From positions 968,662-1,032,661 of the forward strand of contig JADCRB010000046.1 in assembly GCA_021464245.1 (NCBI GenBank): 64,000 bases of DNA. Reading direction: 5' to 3'. This DNA is from Carallia brachiata. Its lineage: Eukaryota > Streptophyta > Magnoliopsida > Malpighiales > Rhizophoraceae. How positions within the stretch are numbered: position 1 is the first letter of the stretch; each line of letters opens with the position of its first letter. Position numbers and translations under genes: made by a program. This document shows, piece after piece, positions 16,121 through 28,798 of this stretch. A model generated the notes under the pieces. The model did not search any database and was not told where the DNA came from. It was given only the letters and a program-made list of their open reading frames with translations.

Positions 16121-18342
16121 TCACTCTTGGCGCATCTTGGCCTCTCCGGCCATGTTCATTCTAGCACAATACTCGAATAAGCTACCATCAAAAGCACGTC
16201 GAATTGCTTCTTTGGACAGATAGCCGTCTTCATCCCTTGCAAGAATGTAGAGAAGTCCCCACTCAAACTTGGCCGCGATCCTGCGTTAAAATGGAGTTAC
16301 GTAACATGAATTTGAGAGATAAAATGAGTACTGAAGGCTGGCTAGCTCCAAAATCTAACCACCCAAAGATGTCAAAAGCAAGGCGTTGTCCCTCAGTCAT
16401 ATTCCAGAGTTCTCCAAATGACAACTTGTTGGGCACAGTGCGAGCATACTTGCTGAAAATGTTTTCTAGATTGACAGGCATGTACCTGCGAGCAGAGCAT
16501 TTGCTGGATAAGCATTGATAATTGAGGCACTAGGGTCTACAAATTATAAAAGGATATTAAATGGCTGGGCGACATGCTTCATTGTATCATACCTTCCTTC
16601 CGTATCATATGTTCCCGAGTCGCTACCATGCTTGGCTTTGTGTATGTTGTGCAAATATATAGGGAGAAAAGGTGAAGGTATCCACCCCTATTAACAAGAA
16701 AACTAGCACAATTAGCAATCTCCCTTCTCCATTTTGTAATGGTACCAAGAGGGCCACTGCGGCTACTACTTGGCTACATGTCAAATTTTATACTCAGTGC
16801 AGAAAAAAGCCAAGTTACTTACTGGGAGAGTAGGATAGGTCAAGGCTAAATTGATGATAACAGCCATAATAAGAGAGGGAATTGGATTAAAGCCGATGGC
16901 ACGCAGTCCTGTATTAGTTGATTTCACATGAAAATTGGATAAAACAAGCACAAGAAGTTTGACAATTTACTGCAAAGGTCCACTTTCTTTAGGCGAGTTG
17001 TGCAACATAAATTGGACTAACGAGAAAAGTAAGTGTGAAAAAGAATCAATCAAATATGTTTACCAGTGTAAGTCTCCCAAGGGTATATTATTCCATTGTC
17101 GTCTTGGTCGAAAAAGGCAACATGTTGTTGAAGGACACTCAAGCCATGATGTCTGTGGCCCGGCGTTCCATATGGATGTTCCGTATCAGGAGCTTCCAAT
17201 GCTCTTGCCATATCTGTTAATATGCAGAACAAAATATGACAGAAGTAAGATCCTCAAGAACTAGCATTCTATCCAATGACTAGAGCATATCAAGGTGCAT
17301 GCATCCCTTCCCTTCCCCTACATATCTTGCTTAAAACGTCTTTGTTTTAGTGGGGATTCTATTCATGGCCTCAATTGACACTTTGATTTGATTTCCTCAA
17401 TGACATTCTATAGAGAAAAGTTGGCAATTTAATTATTACAAAAGAACTAGGCTGTTATAATTGAGACATTAATTGTCTAAATACTTCACATTGACTGCTC
17501 AGATGTTATATGGCTCACATTGATCTCTTTCTCTCTCCCTATATATATATATATATATAGACACACACACGCCCAAACAATAGCATGTTGCCACACAAAC
17601 CGTATGGTATGTTTTTAATCCTCGTCCTCAATGAATAATACCTCTGGTGTGTGTGAGTGTGATTTAGACTCAACATCTACCCCTTTTTGGTGATAGAGAA
17701 CAATGTAGGTTACTTATGTAGAGCAACATAGATTCTTCGTCTGTATTTTACTACAAACTAAGAATCAGTAAAATTATCATGAACCAAAAGTTTAGGCGAC
17801 CTTTCAATTAAAAAATACCGAATGCCTCATCTTTACAATTAAGGCAAGAAACAAGCTAGGTAGTAAGAGTGAGCAGGGTTTTTCATCTTCCACAGCATCA
17901 CTCTCATACATAGATTATACCAACTACAGTTTTATAAAGGGCTTAATTGCTTAAACCATCCACTTAAAGTTCCAACATAACAAACATGATCAACCCCATT
18001 CCTACATTTAATGTCACCAACTCCATTTCTACAATCATCAGGGAATTAAGTTTTTTTTGGTACATCAAACTGTTCTTTTGGTCCATATCAGGGGAATTAA
18101 GTTATCACAAAGAGACCTTAAAAATGGTAAAAAAGAAAAAGAAAAATCCAATTTATTTCCATAATTTTTTTTTTTTTCTCTTACTAAGAAAGACTTGAGA
18201 AAGAGCTAATAATTAACTTACAAGGCTTAGGCAATTTATCTTCCAGATCATCTCGGACCGGTCTCTCAAAGGTAACAGGTGCAAAAGGGGCCTCTCTTGC
18301 CATTGCATCCTGCTTCATCTGGGCTTCCTCACTGGCCGCCAT
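16121..18342 (-). CDS. CLO3: Caleosin / peroxygenase, RD20-CLO3 type
   Basis: A lipid-body or membrane-associated calcium- and heme-binding peroxygenase, which uses fatty acid hydroperoxides as oxygen donors. It has 245 residues in six exons, minus strand: 18342-18222, 17213-17064, 16908-16823, 16687-16593, 16485-16360 and 16280-16121 (738 bases). A calcium-binding EF-hand loop lies at residues 76-87 ([12 protein letters not shown]). Histidines near residues 71 and 132-139 sit where heme-ligand histidines lie in the family. A central hydrophobic stretch (about 97-118) leads into a proline-rich turn ([11 protein letters not shown]). The conserved C-terminal half includes [14 protein letters not shown] and [11 protein letters not shown]. 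The N-terminus is closest, from memory, to Arabidopsis RD20, which is drought- and ABA-induced; similar regulation is inference. It is divergent from eIF(iso)4E, with about 1.36 kb between start codons. Confidence 0.95.
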
Positions 18343-19698
18343 CTCTTCTTCCGATCTCTATTACTTCCTTTTCTTCTTCTACAACTACAATGAAGTATGT
18401 TTGTCTGACTCCTTATGCTGTTGCTTGTCTTCAATGTTTTATTATTGTAAATGGTCAAAATATAAAGAGGTGGCTACGGGCTTGCGTGGCAGCCATGCAG
18501 AGAAAAAGGTTATTGCGTGTGGCACGTTGTGGTTTGCTTCTACATTTTGCGGTGGCAAGCGAGTGACCGGTGGCGTGGACTTTCACTACTTACTGTTTCC
18601 CAAAATTAAGAAAACGTCCGAAACTTTTCAGTTTTTCACACCAGTTGAGGTCTTGGGACTGCCCTTGTTTAGGCATCTTGCCGTAAAAAAAGTGCTTTCC
18701 GCAATTGGCATTGTGAACTGTTGGGTTCGTTTTTGTTTTGGGGGCTGGCGTAAGTAGTAAAATTTGGGCAATTTAACCAAAATATGCAATGTTTCGGGGG
18801 AGTGGATACAACTATATTTGTGATCTTGGTCTAGTGTATGAAATACATAGATAACCGAAGAGAACAAAAGTATTTGTCACGAATGTAGGCTTCACGACTG
18901 CTCACGAGGGGCAGTTGTGTTTGTTTTTTTTTTTAATTTACTTTTCTTTTTTATAATTTATTATATTATTTTTTTAAAATTAATATCTAAGTAGTTAGTT
19001 TGTATTACGCTAAATAGATATAATAGTAAACTAAAATTTTACTTACGCAGTTAATTTCTAAAGCTTTTACAAAAACATGTGGATGTTAGAAATAAAGTTT
19101 GTTCCATCGAAATGTTGTCTAGTTTTTTTTATCAATTTTTTTTAATTTTAATTCTTATAAATTATATAATAAAAATAATTTTCTTTAATTTTATAAAACT
19201 CATACATTTTTCTTTTTTTTATTTCGATACATTTTTACATATATTCTGCTAAAATTTTTAAAATAAAAATTTAAATTGGACTTCTATAAATTTAAGTGCA
19301 TGCTAAAATTGTGGTGATGAATTTTTTTTTTTTTTTTTTTATCTTTTAAGAGTTAGAAACTAACTAATTGAGGAGTAGAGTAATAAGTCAAGAAATTTGA
19401 AAATCAAACTCTAAACCTAATAGTTAGAGGAAGACTCATCCAACTAATACAGTTAGAACTGTGTCTCAGTGATAAACATTCAATTCAAGTTGTGTATTAG
19501 TGATAGTAATGTAGAGGCTCAATATTGTGAGCCCACGGCCCAATATAAAATGCAACCACGAGGCCCAAATATTATCGTCTTCTACTCGTCCCCCTTAAGT
19601 TACCAATAAAACACAGAAATAAAAGTGATTAAATTAAATTAATATTTTCCATTCCTTATTGCTCGAGGAAGAACAGCCTGAGAAAACGAAGAAAGCGA
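18343..19698. other. Shared upstream region of caleosin and eIF(iso)4E
   Basis: A divergent promoter region of about 1.36 kb. The middle (18900-19500) is AT-rich with T and A runs. Two frames near 18279-18757 are open but look like chance. Site II motifs close to the eIF(iso)4E side are listed separately. Confidence 0.55.
19530..19567 (+). promoter_or_regulatory. Cluster of GCCCA (site II-type) motifs upstream of eIF(iso)4E
   Basis: AGCCCA at 19530-19535, GGCCCA at 19537-19542 and GGCCCA at 19562-19567 lie 130-170 bp before the start codon. The same motif type occurs upstream of RPL23, which fits coordinated control of translation genes. The spacing suits a proximal promoter. Confidence 0.55.
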
Positions 19699-20613
19699 AT
19701 GGCGGCGGCGGCGGCGACGGAGACAACAACGGCGATCGGGGCGGAAAAGCAGCCGCACAAGCTAGAGAGGAAGTGGACGTTCTGGTTCGACAACCAATCG
19801 AAGCCAAAGCAAGGCGCCGCCTGGGGCACCTCCCTCCGGAAGGTCTACTCCTTCGACACCGTCGAAGAATTCTGGAGGTAAACTTTCAGCCTTCGCCAAA
19901 CCTTCACAATGAATATATTTGTGCTGTTGCATAGATCTGATGATTATTGTGTAAATATTTTCCGTTTTTTTTTTTTTTTTGTTCCTTAATTATTTGATTA
20001 TGATTTGCACTTGATTCTTAATTCTTTGGTTATTTTGAGGTTTGTGATTTTCTTGATCTGTTTGGTGGCAGCTTGTTAATAATTATCGGATTCTTGAATT
20101 GTTGGTGTGCAAATATTTATGTGGTGGATATTGATTATGTTTATTTGGGGGGACGCTAGTAGTTAGGTTTGGATGAGGAAGAAATGACATTGAAAGTTTC
20201 ATGCAGTTTGTATGATCAGATATTCAAGCCCAGCAAACTGCCTTTAAATGCTGATTTCCACATGTTTAAAGCTGGAATTGAGCCCAAGTGGGAAGATCCT
20301 GAGTGTGCTAATGGTGGGAAGTGGTCTGTCACTTGCAACAGAAAGACTAACTTGGATGCCATGTGGCTTGAAACTGTAAATTTTCTTATTTTTCTTCATT
20401 TTGTTTTTTCAATATCTTTGTTCGTGATTTTTAGCATATTTGTTGATTATTGATTGATGGGATTTTATATGGGGGCAGTTGATGGCTTTGATTGGGGAGC
20501 AATTTGATGAAGCAGATGAGATTTGTGGTGTTGTTGCCAGTGTTCGCCAAAGGCAGGATAAGCTTGCATTATGGACTAAGACAGCATCAAATGAGGCTGC
20601 CCAGGTTCTAAAA

Positions 20614-20661
<48 letters not shown>

Positions 20662-21913
20662 TCTCTCTGCCACCTCCCGCCTTTCCTGGTTCTTGGGCTT
20701 GGGATGATGATATAAGTGGCATTGGGGAATATGCGTGACCTCTTTGGGTCATAAAGTTTGTTGTACTGTAATTGCTGGGTTTTTTTTATTTTTTATTTTT
20801 GAAAATCTTTTCAGTGCATATTTTACATGCTCTGCAATACATGACTGCTTTCATTTGCTTAAGGGAGTGTGATGAAAATTGTATTTTAAATCTTTCTGAC
20901 CGTCATTCTGAAGCTTTAATTTTCAGAACTTTGTTTACCATCCAAATTTTAAAGACTAGAAAGGAGGTATGGTTGCATTTGCATATTTGAGAAATGGAGT
21001 TTCAGTGGGGATTTACCATGGATCATGGTGGGAGAGTTATTATGGTTTTTATTATTACTAGACTTTGACTGTTACCTTGTAACTCCCATGGTTGGTAGTG
21101 AAACCAATACATGGATTGTAGTAGATTGCTAGCGGCGGGGATGTCTTTGAAAAATGCTAGGGCAGTTAGACATAGGAGATCCCTGCGAAGAAATACAAGA
21201 ATGGATGCAGAAGTGTACTGAGAAAGTGAATCTGGGCAATGGGTTATATGTCGTTATGCCAGTGATATCTGTTCTGATGGCAACTAGATTGTTGTTTAGT
21301 TAGTCAAATGGCAAACAGCTATAGTTTTGGGCTTATTTATTATTTAAGTGGATGTAAACTGGAAGAATAGTACCTGTATGTGCACAGGTAGGTTTGTTTG
21401 TTCAATAGGATACATAACACCCAGGCATTGTGGTGATTCTGTTAGCTGCCATTTGGTCTCTTTTTGACCTTTCTATTGGTTGAAGGAAAAGAAGCAAAAA
21501 GTGTTACTTTGGAGGATTTTTTATTGTAAGGCAGTATAGTCTGTGGATTACATTATGCCATTTGGTTGAGAGGTGGTGGATATTTGTCATGCTTATCTAG
21601 TGGTGTTGCACTTCTTTTTTCTCAGTTATCTTCTTAGTCCAGTTAGTCACCTGTAATTTCTGTGTTGCAGGGTTTTAATGCACACGATGCTGTGCAACTA
21701 TTGACATTGAGTTCTTGTTTTGTAGATGAGCATTGGGAAGAAGTGGAAGGAGATCATTGATGTCACTGATAAGATCAATTACAGCTTCCATGTAATCATT
21801 TTTTTTTAAAACTTGAACAGATAGTCAATGTTTTCTTTTCCTAAGTCTTACTGTTTTCTGTGTAGGATGATTCAAGAAGGGAAAGATCTGCCAAAGGCCG
21901 TTACAATGTATGA
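19699..21913 (+). CDS. EIF(ISO)4E: Translation initiation factor eIF(iso)4E
   Basis: The plant isoform of the mRNA cap-binding protein, which pairs with eIF(iso)4G to recruit mRNA to ribosomes. It has 195 residues from five exons: 19699-19877, 20207-20375, 20479-20604, 21726-21791 and 21866-21913 (588 bases). The start follows the frame into an alanine/threonine-rich N-terminus, then [20 protein letters not shown]. The family's conserved tryptophans are present: two in KWTFWF, then AAWGTS, EFWSLY, KWEDPE, GGKWSV and AMWLET. The end SAKGRYNV matches isoform-type C-termini. The isoform, rather than eIF4E, is indicated by the short N-terminus and the overall length. A (TC)n tract lies ten bases after the exon 3 donor. 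It is convergent with PGR5. Confidence 0.96.
20615..20657. repeat. (TC)n microsatellite in eIF(iso)4E intron 3
   Basis: About 21 uninterrupted TC units, starting about ten bases downstream of the exon 3 donor. A candidate length-variable marker. Confidence 0.9.
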
Positions 21914-22726
21914 GCTGCTTGATTGATAAAGACTGCAGTTTGCCTCCTGCATGGTTTGCTAGCACTGAGAAGTCCTTGAACGTATTACAGATGTCTTCAA
22001 TCGATGTGCTCCCACTGTTGTTTTATCTTTTTTTCAACCTCTTCCTACTTGTACCAATGAGACATTTCAACTATGATATCGAGCAATCTGTACCGTGAAG
22101 CAGAGAGTTTTGCCAAATTAATTCAATATTTTTGACTCTTTTTCTAGACTTGATTTTCTTGCTCTAGACCAAGTTTGGGACATTATGTTTCTTTTGCATA
22201 TGCTGGACTTCGAGGATACTCCAACGAATTCTGTGTTCAAGGCTTTAAGTTTTGAACAAGTTTGTTGCCTCAATGAGGTAGTATTTCTGAGGAGAGGAAC
22301 TGGCAAGTGGCAACTGAAGCCAGATAGTTTTTGGTGTGGCAACGAAGAAGTGCGCCAAAAAAATTAAAATCATGCCATTTCATGAAATGTCAGCGAAACT
22401 GCTAGGCTGCATAACAAAGACTGCTTTCATGCAATATGTGTCTTTACAGTTTGTTTCTGTAGTGTTTTAGGGGCAAAGAAACTTACTGAATTGAGGTGGT
22501 AAGTCGTTGAAATTTTAAAATGAGCATTATAGATAAACTGAAGATTGACAAGGGGAAATGTTATGGTAGTACTGACATTCTTCAACATTCTGATTTTATA
22601 GAGGACTAAGGGTCTAAAATGAAGGGGGAAGTGACATCTGAAGCTCCTGAAGATTTTGAGCTATCAACTTGGAAGATCTCACTTGCGATGGTCAATGACC
22701 ATATGAAAGTTCTCTGTTCTTCATAT
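21914..22726. other. Convergent gap between eIF(iso)4E and PGR5
   Basis: Holds the two 3' UTRs. The short open frames at 21910-22098, 22185-22367 and 22619-22810 have no family resemblance; the last overlaps the PGR5 end on the wrong strand. Confidence 0.55.
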
Positions 22727-23887
22727 TCAAGCAAGGAATCCAAGTTTTTCTCCATTCTTCTTTGCCAGCCTGATCAGTCCTTGCCTTTGTTTTGCATCTG
22801 CACCTATTGATTTGCAGAACTCGTTAATCACCTGTAAGAAAATGCACATTTGTCACGTCCACAAACACTCAAAAAAGGCATATCAACAAAAATTGTGCCC
22901 GATGCGTAAGGGGTTTTATTTCAGGAAAGAAATGTCAATACCACATGAGAAATCCTTTACGGACGCAATCTCGTAAACGCAAATAACACTATGTATTTTA
23001 TACTACACACAGATTACTTTATATTACATAAATAACATTTCATACAACAACAATATATAATAAAATAGTAAAAATTATGAAAATCTCTTATATATATAAA
23101 AAATTTCCACACAGTACAAAATACTTTGTATGTCATATAAAATTATTTTGCGCACGTTTATGTAGTCATTATCTCTCTATATATGTAAATTTATCTTGCG
23201 AACATGTAAATGTAGAGCCTAATAAATTTTGAAACGCACCAGTGAGTTCTATATATTTAATATCTCATAATTTGATTAACTGAGAAATTTTGTATGATTT
23301 ATTTTAAGGTTTATTTGCTAGGATTACATTGTCCCAGAAGAAAGGATTCTACCAGACAACGAACAAAAGAAACAGCAAAAGGGAAATCGAAAGAATGTTT
23401 TAGGATTATGTTTCAGAGACCTATTTTAGTTGGGTTTCAACGTTTTAAAATGTTCTAATGCTAGTAGAGTGGTAGATTTGAATTCTTAAATTCATTGTTC
23501 AAAAAAAAAAAAAAAGAGTTCTAAAATTCAATTTCCATCTCAGAAAGGAAATCAAGAATAAACAAAAAAAAAAAAAAGTCTGACGTTGCATCCATATCAA
23601 AGGCCAAAAATAAAACGTCACAGAAATCATACCTGTGAGTGTAAGGCAATTGCTTTGCCTCTAATCTGATTGAACCTCTTCTTGCCAATTATAGTTCGAG
23701 CGACAACAACAATAGGTGCAAAAAGACCTTTCCCTTCATTGACATTCTTCATCATGGGCTGCAATCTCACTGGCTTTGCAACTCTTACATGTTTTGGCAC
23801 TGACTTGACCAACATGGCATGGTCCTCACCCACCATTGAAGTACCCCAACTTCCCTTAAACGCAGTTGCTGAGATTGAAGTAGCCAT
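22727..23887 (-). CDS. PGR5: PGR5, proton gradient regulation 5, chloroplast
   Basis: A thylakoid stromal-side protein needed for antimycin-sensitive cyclic electron flow around photosystem I, acting with PGRL1, and so for building the proton gradient and photoprotection. It has 119 residues in two exons, minus strand: 23887-23633 (85 codons) and 22831-22727 (34 codons plus stop). The phase 0 intron starts gtatga and ends cttacag. The family core begins at residue 45 with PMMKNVNEGKGLFAPIVVV, then GKKRFNQIRGKAIALHSQ. Exon 2 carries EFCKSIGADAKQRQGLIRLA and ends GEKLGFLA. The first 40-45 residues are variable and rich in serine, threonine and valine, as expected of a transit peptide. I chose MATSISATAF as the start because homologues begin at this point; the open frame extends 21 codons further upstream. 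Confidence 0.96.
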
Positions 23888-26285
23888 TGAAAGACAAATC
23901 CCACACTTCAAAATTTGCACAAGTCTTCTCCACCAAAAGCTTAGTTGCAAGAACTTGTGATGTGCAAGCTTTGGTGAGGTTTCTGTGGAAGGATGATATT
24001 TTTCTGTGCGGGTAAAATTTTAGGGCCTTTGGTTTTTTTTATTGGAGGGGGTGGCTTGAGAGAGAGTTTCCTCGGGCATTAAGAGCCACACAAACAGATG
24101 GGCTTCGGGATTGTGTTAGAGTTTCAAACACGTATAGTACTTCTTGTATCCTTATTAACGAAATATGGTCATCACCGGTATCACCGGTAGTAACAACGTA
24201 ATACTAATTTGGTATAATTTTTTAGTGATAACCCGAATTTGAAACTTTTTATTAGTAGTTTTCTCATATAAAAAAAAATTAAGTGTGAGCACAATTCATT
24301 ACTACAATTAAATTTAAGGAGACTCGCTTATGTTAAATAGTATTCCGAAGAGGAGTTTTTTTTTATAGAGAAATTGAATAAAGATGTTAATTGATAAATT
24401 CTGATTTTAACTTATAAATATAATGATCAATATACTTACAATACATATTTTTAACTTATCAAAGGAAAGACGTTAATGATCGAAACAAAAAAATATCTGA
24501 AAATTTTTTCAAAATACAACTAATTAAAAATTATTTGTAATTATATAAATTATTGACAACGAAAAAATAATATTTTTTTTTAATTGTATTTGTAATAAAT
24601 ACAGTTATACAATAAATATAATAAATTATATTATAAAAAAAATTTCGATAAATTTCTTATAAATGAAACCCACTAAAAAAAAAAAACCAACGGTCCCAAA
24701 TTTTGGAGGAGAAAATCTAGATTTGGAGTTTCATTGGCTCGTTCTTTGGGGTGGGTCCATTCTCCCAACCATTTGTTCACACGTAGGTTCATTGATAGGA
24801 CAATCATAGCCATCCAATTTAGAATGTTGACTAATTGATTTAGTATTAGAATTCACACAAAATTGGCTAAAAATTAATCCACGAGAAAATAGGGGTTGCA
24901 AATTCCACGGTTTGGACCAAGACGATTGAATTGAGGTGCCAAATCAATTCGAAAATGTTAGATCCCATGTTCTTGGATGTTACTAAAGTTCAAACAAATG
25001 AACAACATGGCTGTCTCAACTCTAAAGGGAGGTTGAATCTAAATGCAAATCACCAAGCTGGCCGAGTTTATGAACAGAATTTGAACTTTCAACCTTGTCA
25101 TGCCATGATGTTTCTGGTAATGGAAGAATGTGGGGAATGGTATTCTCTAGCTCTTTGGAGATTGTCTTTCACCTGGACGTATTTGCATCACGGAAGGTTC
25201 CGTCCCATGTCATCGGCAAGTTTCCAAACCTTTGCTGTTTTAGAGCAAAATTGATTTAAGGAGAATTGTAAGCTCTAAACATCTATTTTTTGAGAGAAAC
25301 AAAAAAGTGTGGGATTCATATTTTGAAAAAAAAAAAAATCCAGTAAAGTTTTTAACGCTTAGACTTATTCTATGAAATTTTTTTCAATTAAAGTGACACT
25401 TTAACTATGAAAACAACTATTGATTTATTAGAACAATTAGTTAAGAATTATTTTTTTTATCAGCTTCTTTTGAAAGTATATACCAACAATCTACAACCTA
25501 TTAAAAATTTAACTAAATACTCAATATCTTACTTTTATAATAACAACAGAAACATCGACTCTTGAGTACAAAATCAAACGCCCTAAAAGTGAAATTCAAA
25601 GTCCTTAATTGTGAAAACATTTCTAATCAATAAGTTAAATTCTCCGAAAAATCTTTTTTTTTTTTAAATTCTTGAAAGAGTCATAATTTATAATATATAA
25701 AAAGAGAAGATGACGGATAAGAGATGGATATTTAAACTCTCGCCGCTCGCTTGAAGTCTTGAACACAGTAATGTCAAAGGATATCTTACATATGGGTCTC
25801 CTAGATTGGATTGGGCCGTGGCGGTGTATTCTTGGACCATAACAGACCCCCTTGTTGTGAATTGACCATTTCATTTTATTTACATAGCCGGTGCCCGGGT
25901 GCCGGTGCCGGTGCAACCAATCACAGCATAGAAAATTGCAACCAATAGATAGCCGGTGAAGGAGCCTTTTTTAATTCAAGTAAAACGCAGGCCGGATTAA
26001 GATTAACTAAAACAACCTAAGCGCAGGCCTCGGAACGTGTTCAGACTTCAGCCAACAGATTCTTCTATTCCTTGAAAGCTGGCAATAGAAAATAAAATAA
26101 AACACAGGAAAAATAAAACACCGAAAGGGGAAAAAAAAAAGAAAGACTGGGAATTTACGAAAACGAGAGATAGAAACTGGAGAAAACCCAAAACAAAACA
26201 AAAAAGTCAAAATAACAAAGAAGATCAAGATCAAGAATCAAAGAAGAAGATCAAGATCAAGAATCAAAGAAGAAGAAGAAGAAGA
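23888..26285. other. Divergent upstream region of PGR5 and DUF716 gene
   Basis: AT-rich with A and T runs. A 107-codon frame at 24931-25254 has no recognisable features. TGGGCC at about 25812-25817 may belong to the promoter of the DUF716 gene. The purine-rich stretch at 26215-26285 forms the end of that gene's leader. Confidence 0.55.
26218..26285 (+). repeat. Purine-rich GAA/ATCAAG repeat just before the DUF716 start
   Basis: The unit aagatcaagatcaagaatca is repeated twice, followed by (GAA)n running directly up to the ATG at 26286. It lies in the presumed 5' leader. Confidence 0.8.
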
Positions 26286-27152
26286 ATGGCATCGCTAGCG
26301 GCCCATTTCTCTGCCACCCTCTTCTTCCTCCCAATAGGGCTGCGTCGCCTTCATTGCTCCTCATCTTGTACTTCAAAAACGCATCTCTCTTCAGATCCAA
26401 GACCTGGTATCTTTCTGATCCCAAGTGGAAAAATCTTGACTTGTACATCCTCTCTATTGCTCTTCCTATTGCCTGTTTCTCCGAATTCTTTCTTTTCTTC
26501 TCACTTTCCGGCCACCCCACTTATCGTTTCTCGTTCTTGCACCAATCTTTCGTTCTTTTTCTCTTCTGGGTATTGGCAATTTTGTTTCTTTTGCGTGATA
26601 GCATTGACCCTTTAGTTGTTAGTGATAGTTTCTTGTTCTGTTACCGGAATTCTGTTTTTGTTGGAGTATTCGGTTGTTGGGAAGGGGATTTCTGGTCTTC
26701 TTGGAGGGGTCGTTTATGGCCTTGCCGGTGATTTGACTGTTGTGTGTGCTTGTTGTTGCTTCTATTTGGCTATTAGGCCTAGTGCATTTTTCGCCGAGTT
26801 CTGTTTGTCAGGTGGGTTGGTTTTTAAGGGAACTTGGTTATTGCAAGCAGGGTTGTGTTTGTATACCGATGCTTTTGCTTTCAAAGGGTGTCAGAAAGTT
26901 GCGGTTTTTTCTGGGAGTGAAAATGCTGAACTGAGATGTGATCTTAAGGAGGATGAATTGAGGGGTGTGGCATTGGTGGGTTTGATATTTGTTGGGCATG
27001 CTATTGGGGTATTGCTTCTGTGTTTTGGTGTTGTTGGTTTGCTTTCAAGTAATAGGCATTGCAGGCATGGCGAGTCAAGTGGTCCATTGCTGGCGGGGCT
27101 CGAATCGGACAGTGCTCTGATGCGTGAATCTCCTATGTTTGAGCTGGAATGA
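26286..27152 (+). CDS. DUF716 (TMEM45-like) membrane protein with two frame breaks
   Basis: An intronless gene for a multi-span membrane protein of unknown function, about 288 residues. It reads MASLAAHFSATLFFLPIGL in frame 1. At about 26366 the family-like sequence moves to another frame (LYFKNASLFRSKTWYLSDP, then LDLYILSIALPIACFSE, HQSFVLFLFWVLAI and DSIDPLVVSDSFLF). At about 26636 it returns to frame 1 (GILFLLEYSVVGKGISGLLG, RPSAFFAEFCLSGGLVFKG, LYTDAFAFKGCQK, DELRGVALVGLIFVGHAIGV). The first break is explained by one missing base in tcatcttgta, the second by one extra base in ttgttctgtta, so the net shift is zero. The intervening 270 bases have no stop in their frame and keep the family pattern. 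Either two consensus errors or a very recent lesion would explain this; I favour errors. Confidence 0.75.
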
Positions 27153-28798
27153 AGCATACGGTTCTTCTTCCCTCTTGTACTTGTGATACACAATTTTGGT
27201 TTAATGAAGTTCAAAAGTTCTCTTTTTTCTACAAATTCTGCTTATGTTATCCTTTGTCTACTTTAATCTGCTTTCGTGAAAAAAAAAAAAATTTAAGTAG
27301 CATTTTTATGATCATACTTTCAAATGATGCACCATGCATGTGGAATGCAAATGCTGCAAGAAACTCCAGAACCAGAAATTACCATACTAATGCACTACAA
27401 TAGAATTGGATGAGTCACTCTGCCGTTGGGTTACAATGGGAGGAGATGCTCATATTTAGAAGTGAATTCTCCTTGCGCCGTGTTGAAACTATTGAATAAA
27501 TACGTAGTCCATAATTGAAATCCTGCTACATGGTTCAGAGTATAAAATTGGGTGTTTTCCTCCATGACTTTATACTTTGGGGTTGTCAACGTATAGACTA
27601 GGGAGGGGGAAGTCCCCTTGCATTCAGGAGAAGAGTTTTTAAACTTTGTGTCACCTAAGTTCACATTTGAGTTAAGATTTCTGTGGGCCCCATGCAACAT
27701 AAATTCACCTAGATGCACCAGCATCTGACTAAATTGGCCATTAGATGCTCCAGCTAGAAAGATTGACTGCATTTGAACAAAAATGAGACAAAGGACAGAA
27801 CAAAACTGAAGTGACTCAGGTTGACATAATCTAAATGTGACCTTATACAAGACTGAATTGAAGAAAATGATCATTATAGATAGCCCTAACTACCCTGGAA
27901 GAAGGCTTAGTTGAATGGAAATTGTCACTCTTTTGCCAGGTGATTAAACTATTACTTAAATAGCACCACCAGAATTTCTGATCCACATTTTAAGAGGCTG
28001 TAGTGGTACCAGAGGCTGGTGTCCTACATGGAGCATTGTGTTGGTGCCATTTGCAATGTGAATGCTTTATGGTGTTCAATCTAATGGACGGGGGGAACTC
28101 CCACAAGCTTGGCTCGTTGGATGGAATTTCACAGAAAGAAATTATTGCTGGTATTGAGCTATCTACTGATTAATGAGTTTAGCTTTTACATGTTCACCTT
28201 GGAAATTTAGATACCTTGGCAGGAAAAAATGAGCTGGAAACTTATGACTTTGCACAGAAAGTACAATGCAGATTTGCCAACCACTTGAGAAGCCAGTTTG
28301 CTGTCAGCACAAGACTGTTTTTTTTTTTTTTTTCTTTAAAAGGTTTTGTTGGAATCAGTAAGTTGCACCTGAATAAATCTTCTTTACTGCCTATTTGTGT
28401 TTTGTTATGTGGGCAAAATGGTCAGAGGTTTGCTTCTGCGACTTTCTGAGGATGAAAATAGGTTTTTCTCAACTCTTTTGCTATCTTAATTGCATCTTTG
28501 GTCATGTGACAACAACACCTATACCTACTTGAATTGTACATCAACAAATGTGCCTTTTCCTTGGCTGCTTGTGGTGAGTTGTTCTTAATTAGAACATTGT
28601 TAAAGCGTAAATGGTGAATGTCATATTTTGAGGTGATGTCGTAGTGGCTCTTGAAATGCATATACAGTTGCCAATAATGTACACTTTTGATTTAATAACA
28701 TGAGAAACGCTTACAGCCATTTAGGAAATAGAAGTTCACATGGTCAATTATCCTAACTGCTAACAACAATACAAAATATGGCACACAATGTCCCTAAA
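27153..28798. other. Convergent gap between DUF716 gene and ARPC2B
   Basis: Contains the two 3' UTRs. A 147-codon minus-strand frame at 27431-27874 is open but has no recognisable domain or splice context. A poly(T) run lies at 28318-28334. Confidence 0.5.

Noticed and set aside
18279..18757. Two overlapping plus-strand frames of 95 and 118 codons
   Set aside because: The first overlaps the caleosin first exon on the opposite strand, and neither resembles a protein family.
24931..25254. 107-codon frame in the PGR5/DUF716 upstream region
   Set aside because: No family features, and flanked by AT-rich non-coding sequence.
27431..27874. 147-codon open frame on the minus strand
   Set aside because: No recognisable domain, no splice context, and it lies in the convergent 3' gap between two genes. 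Likely chance.
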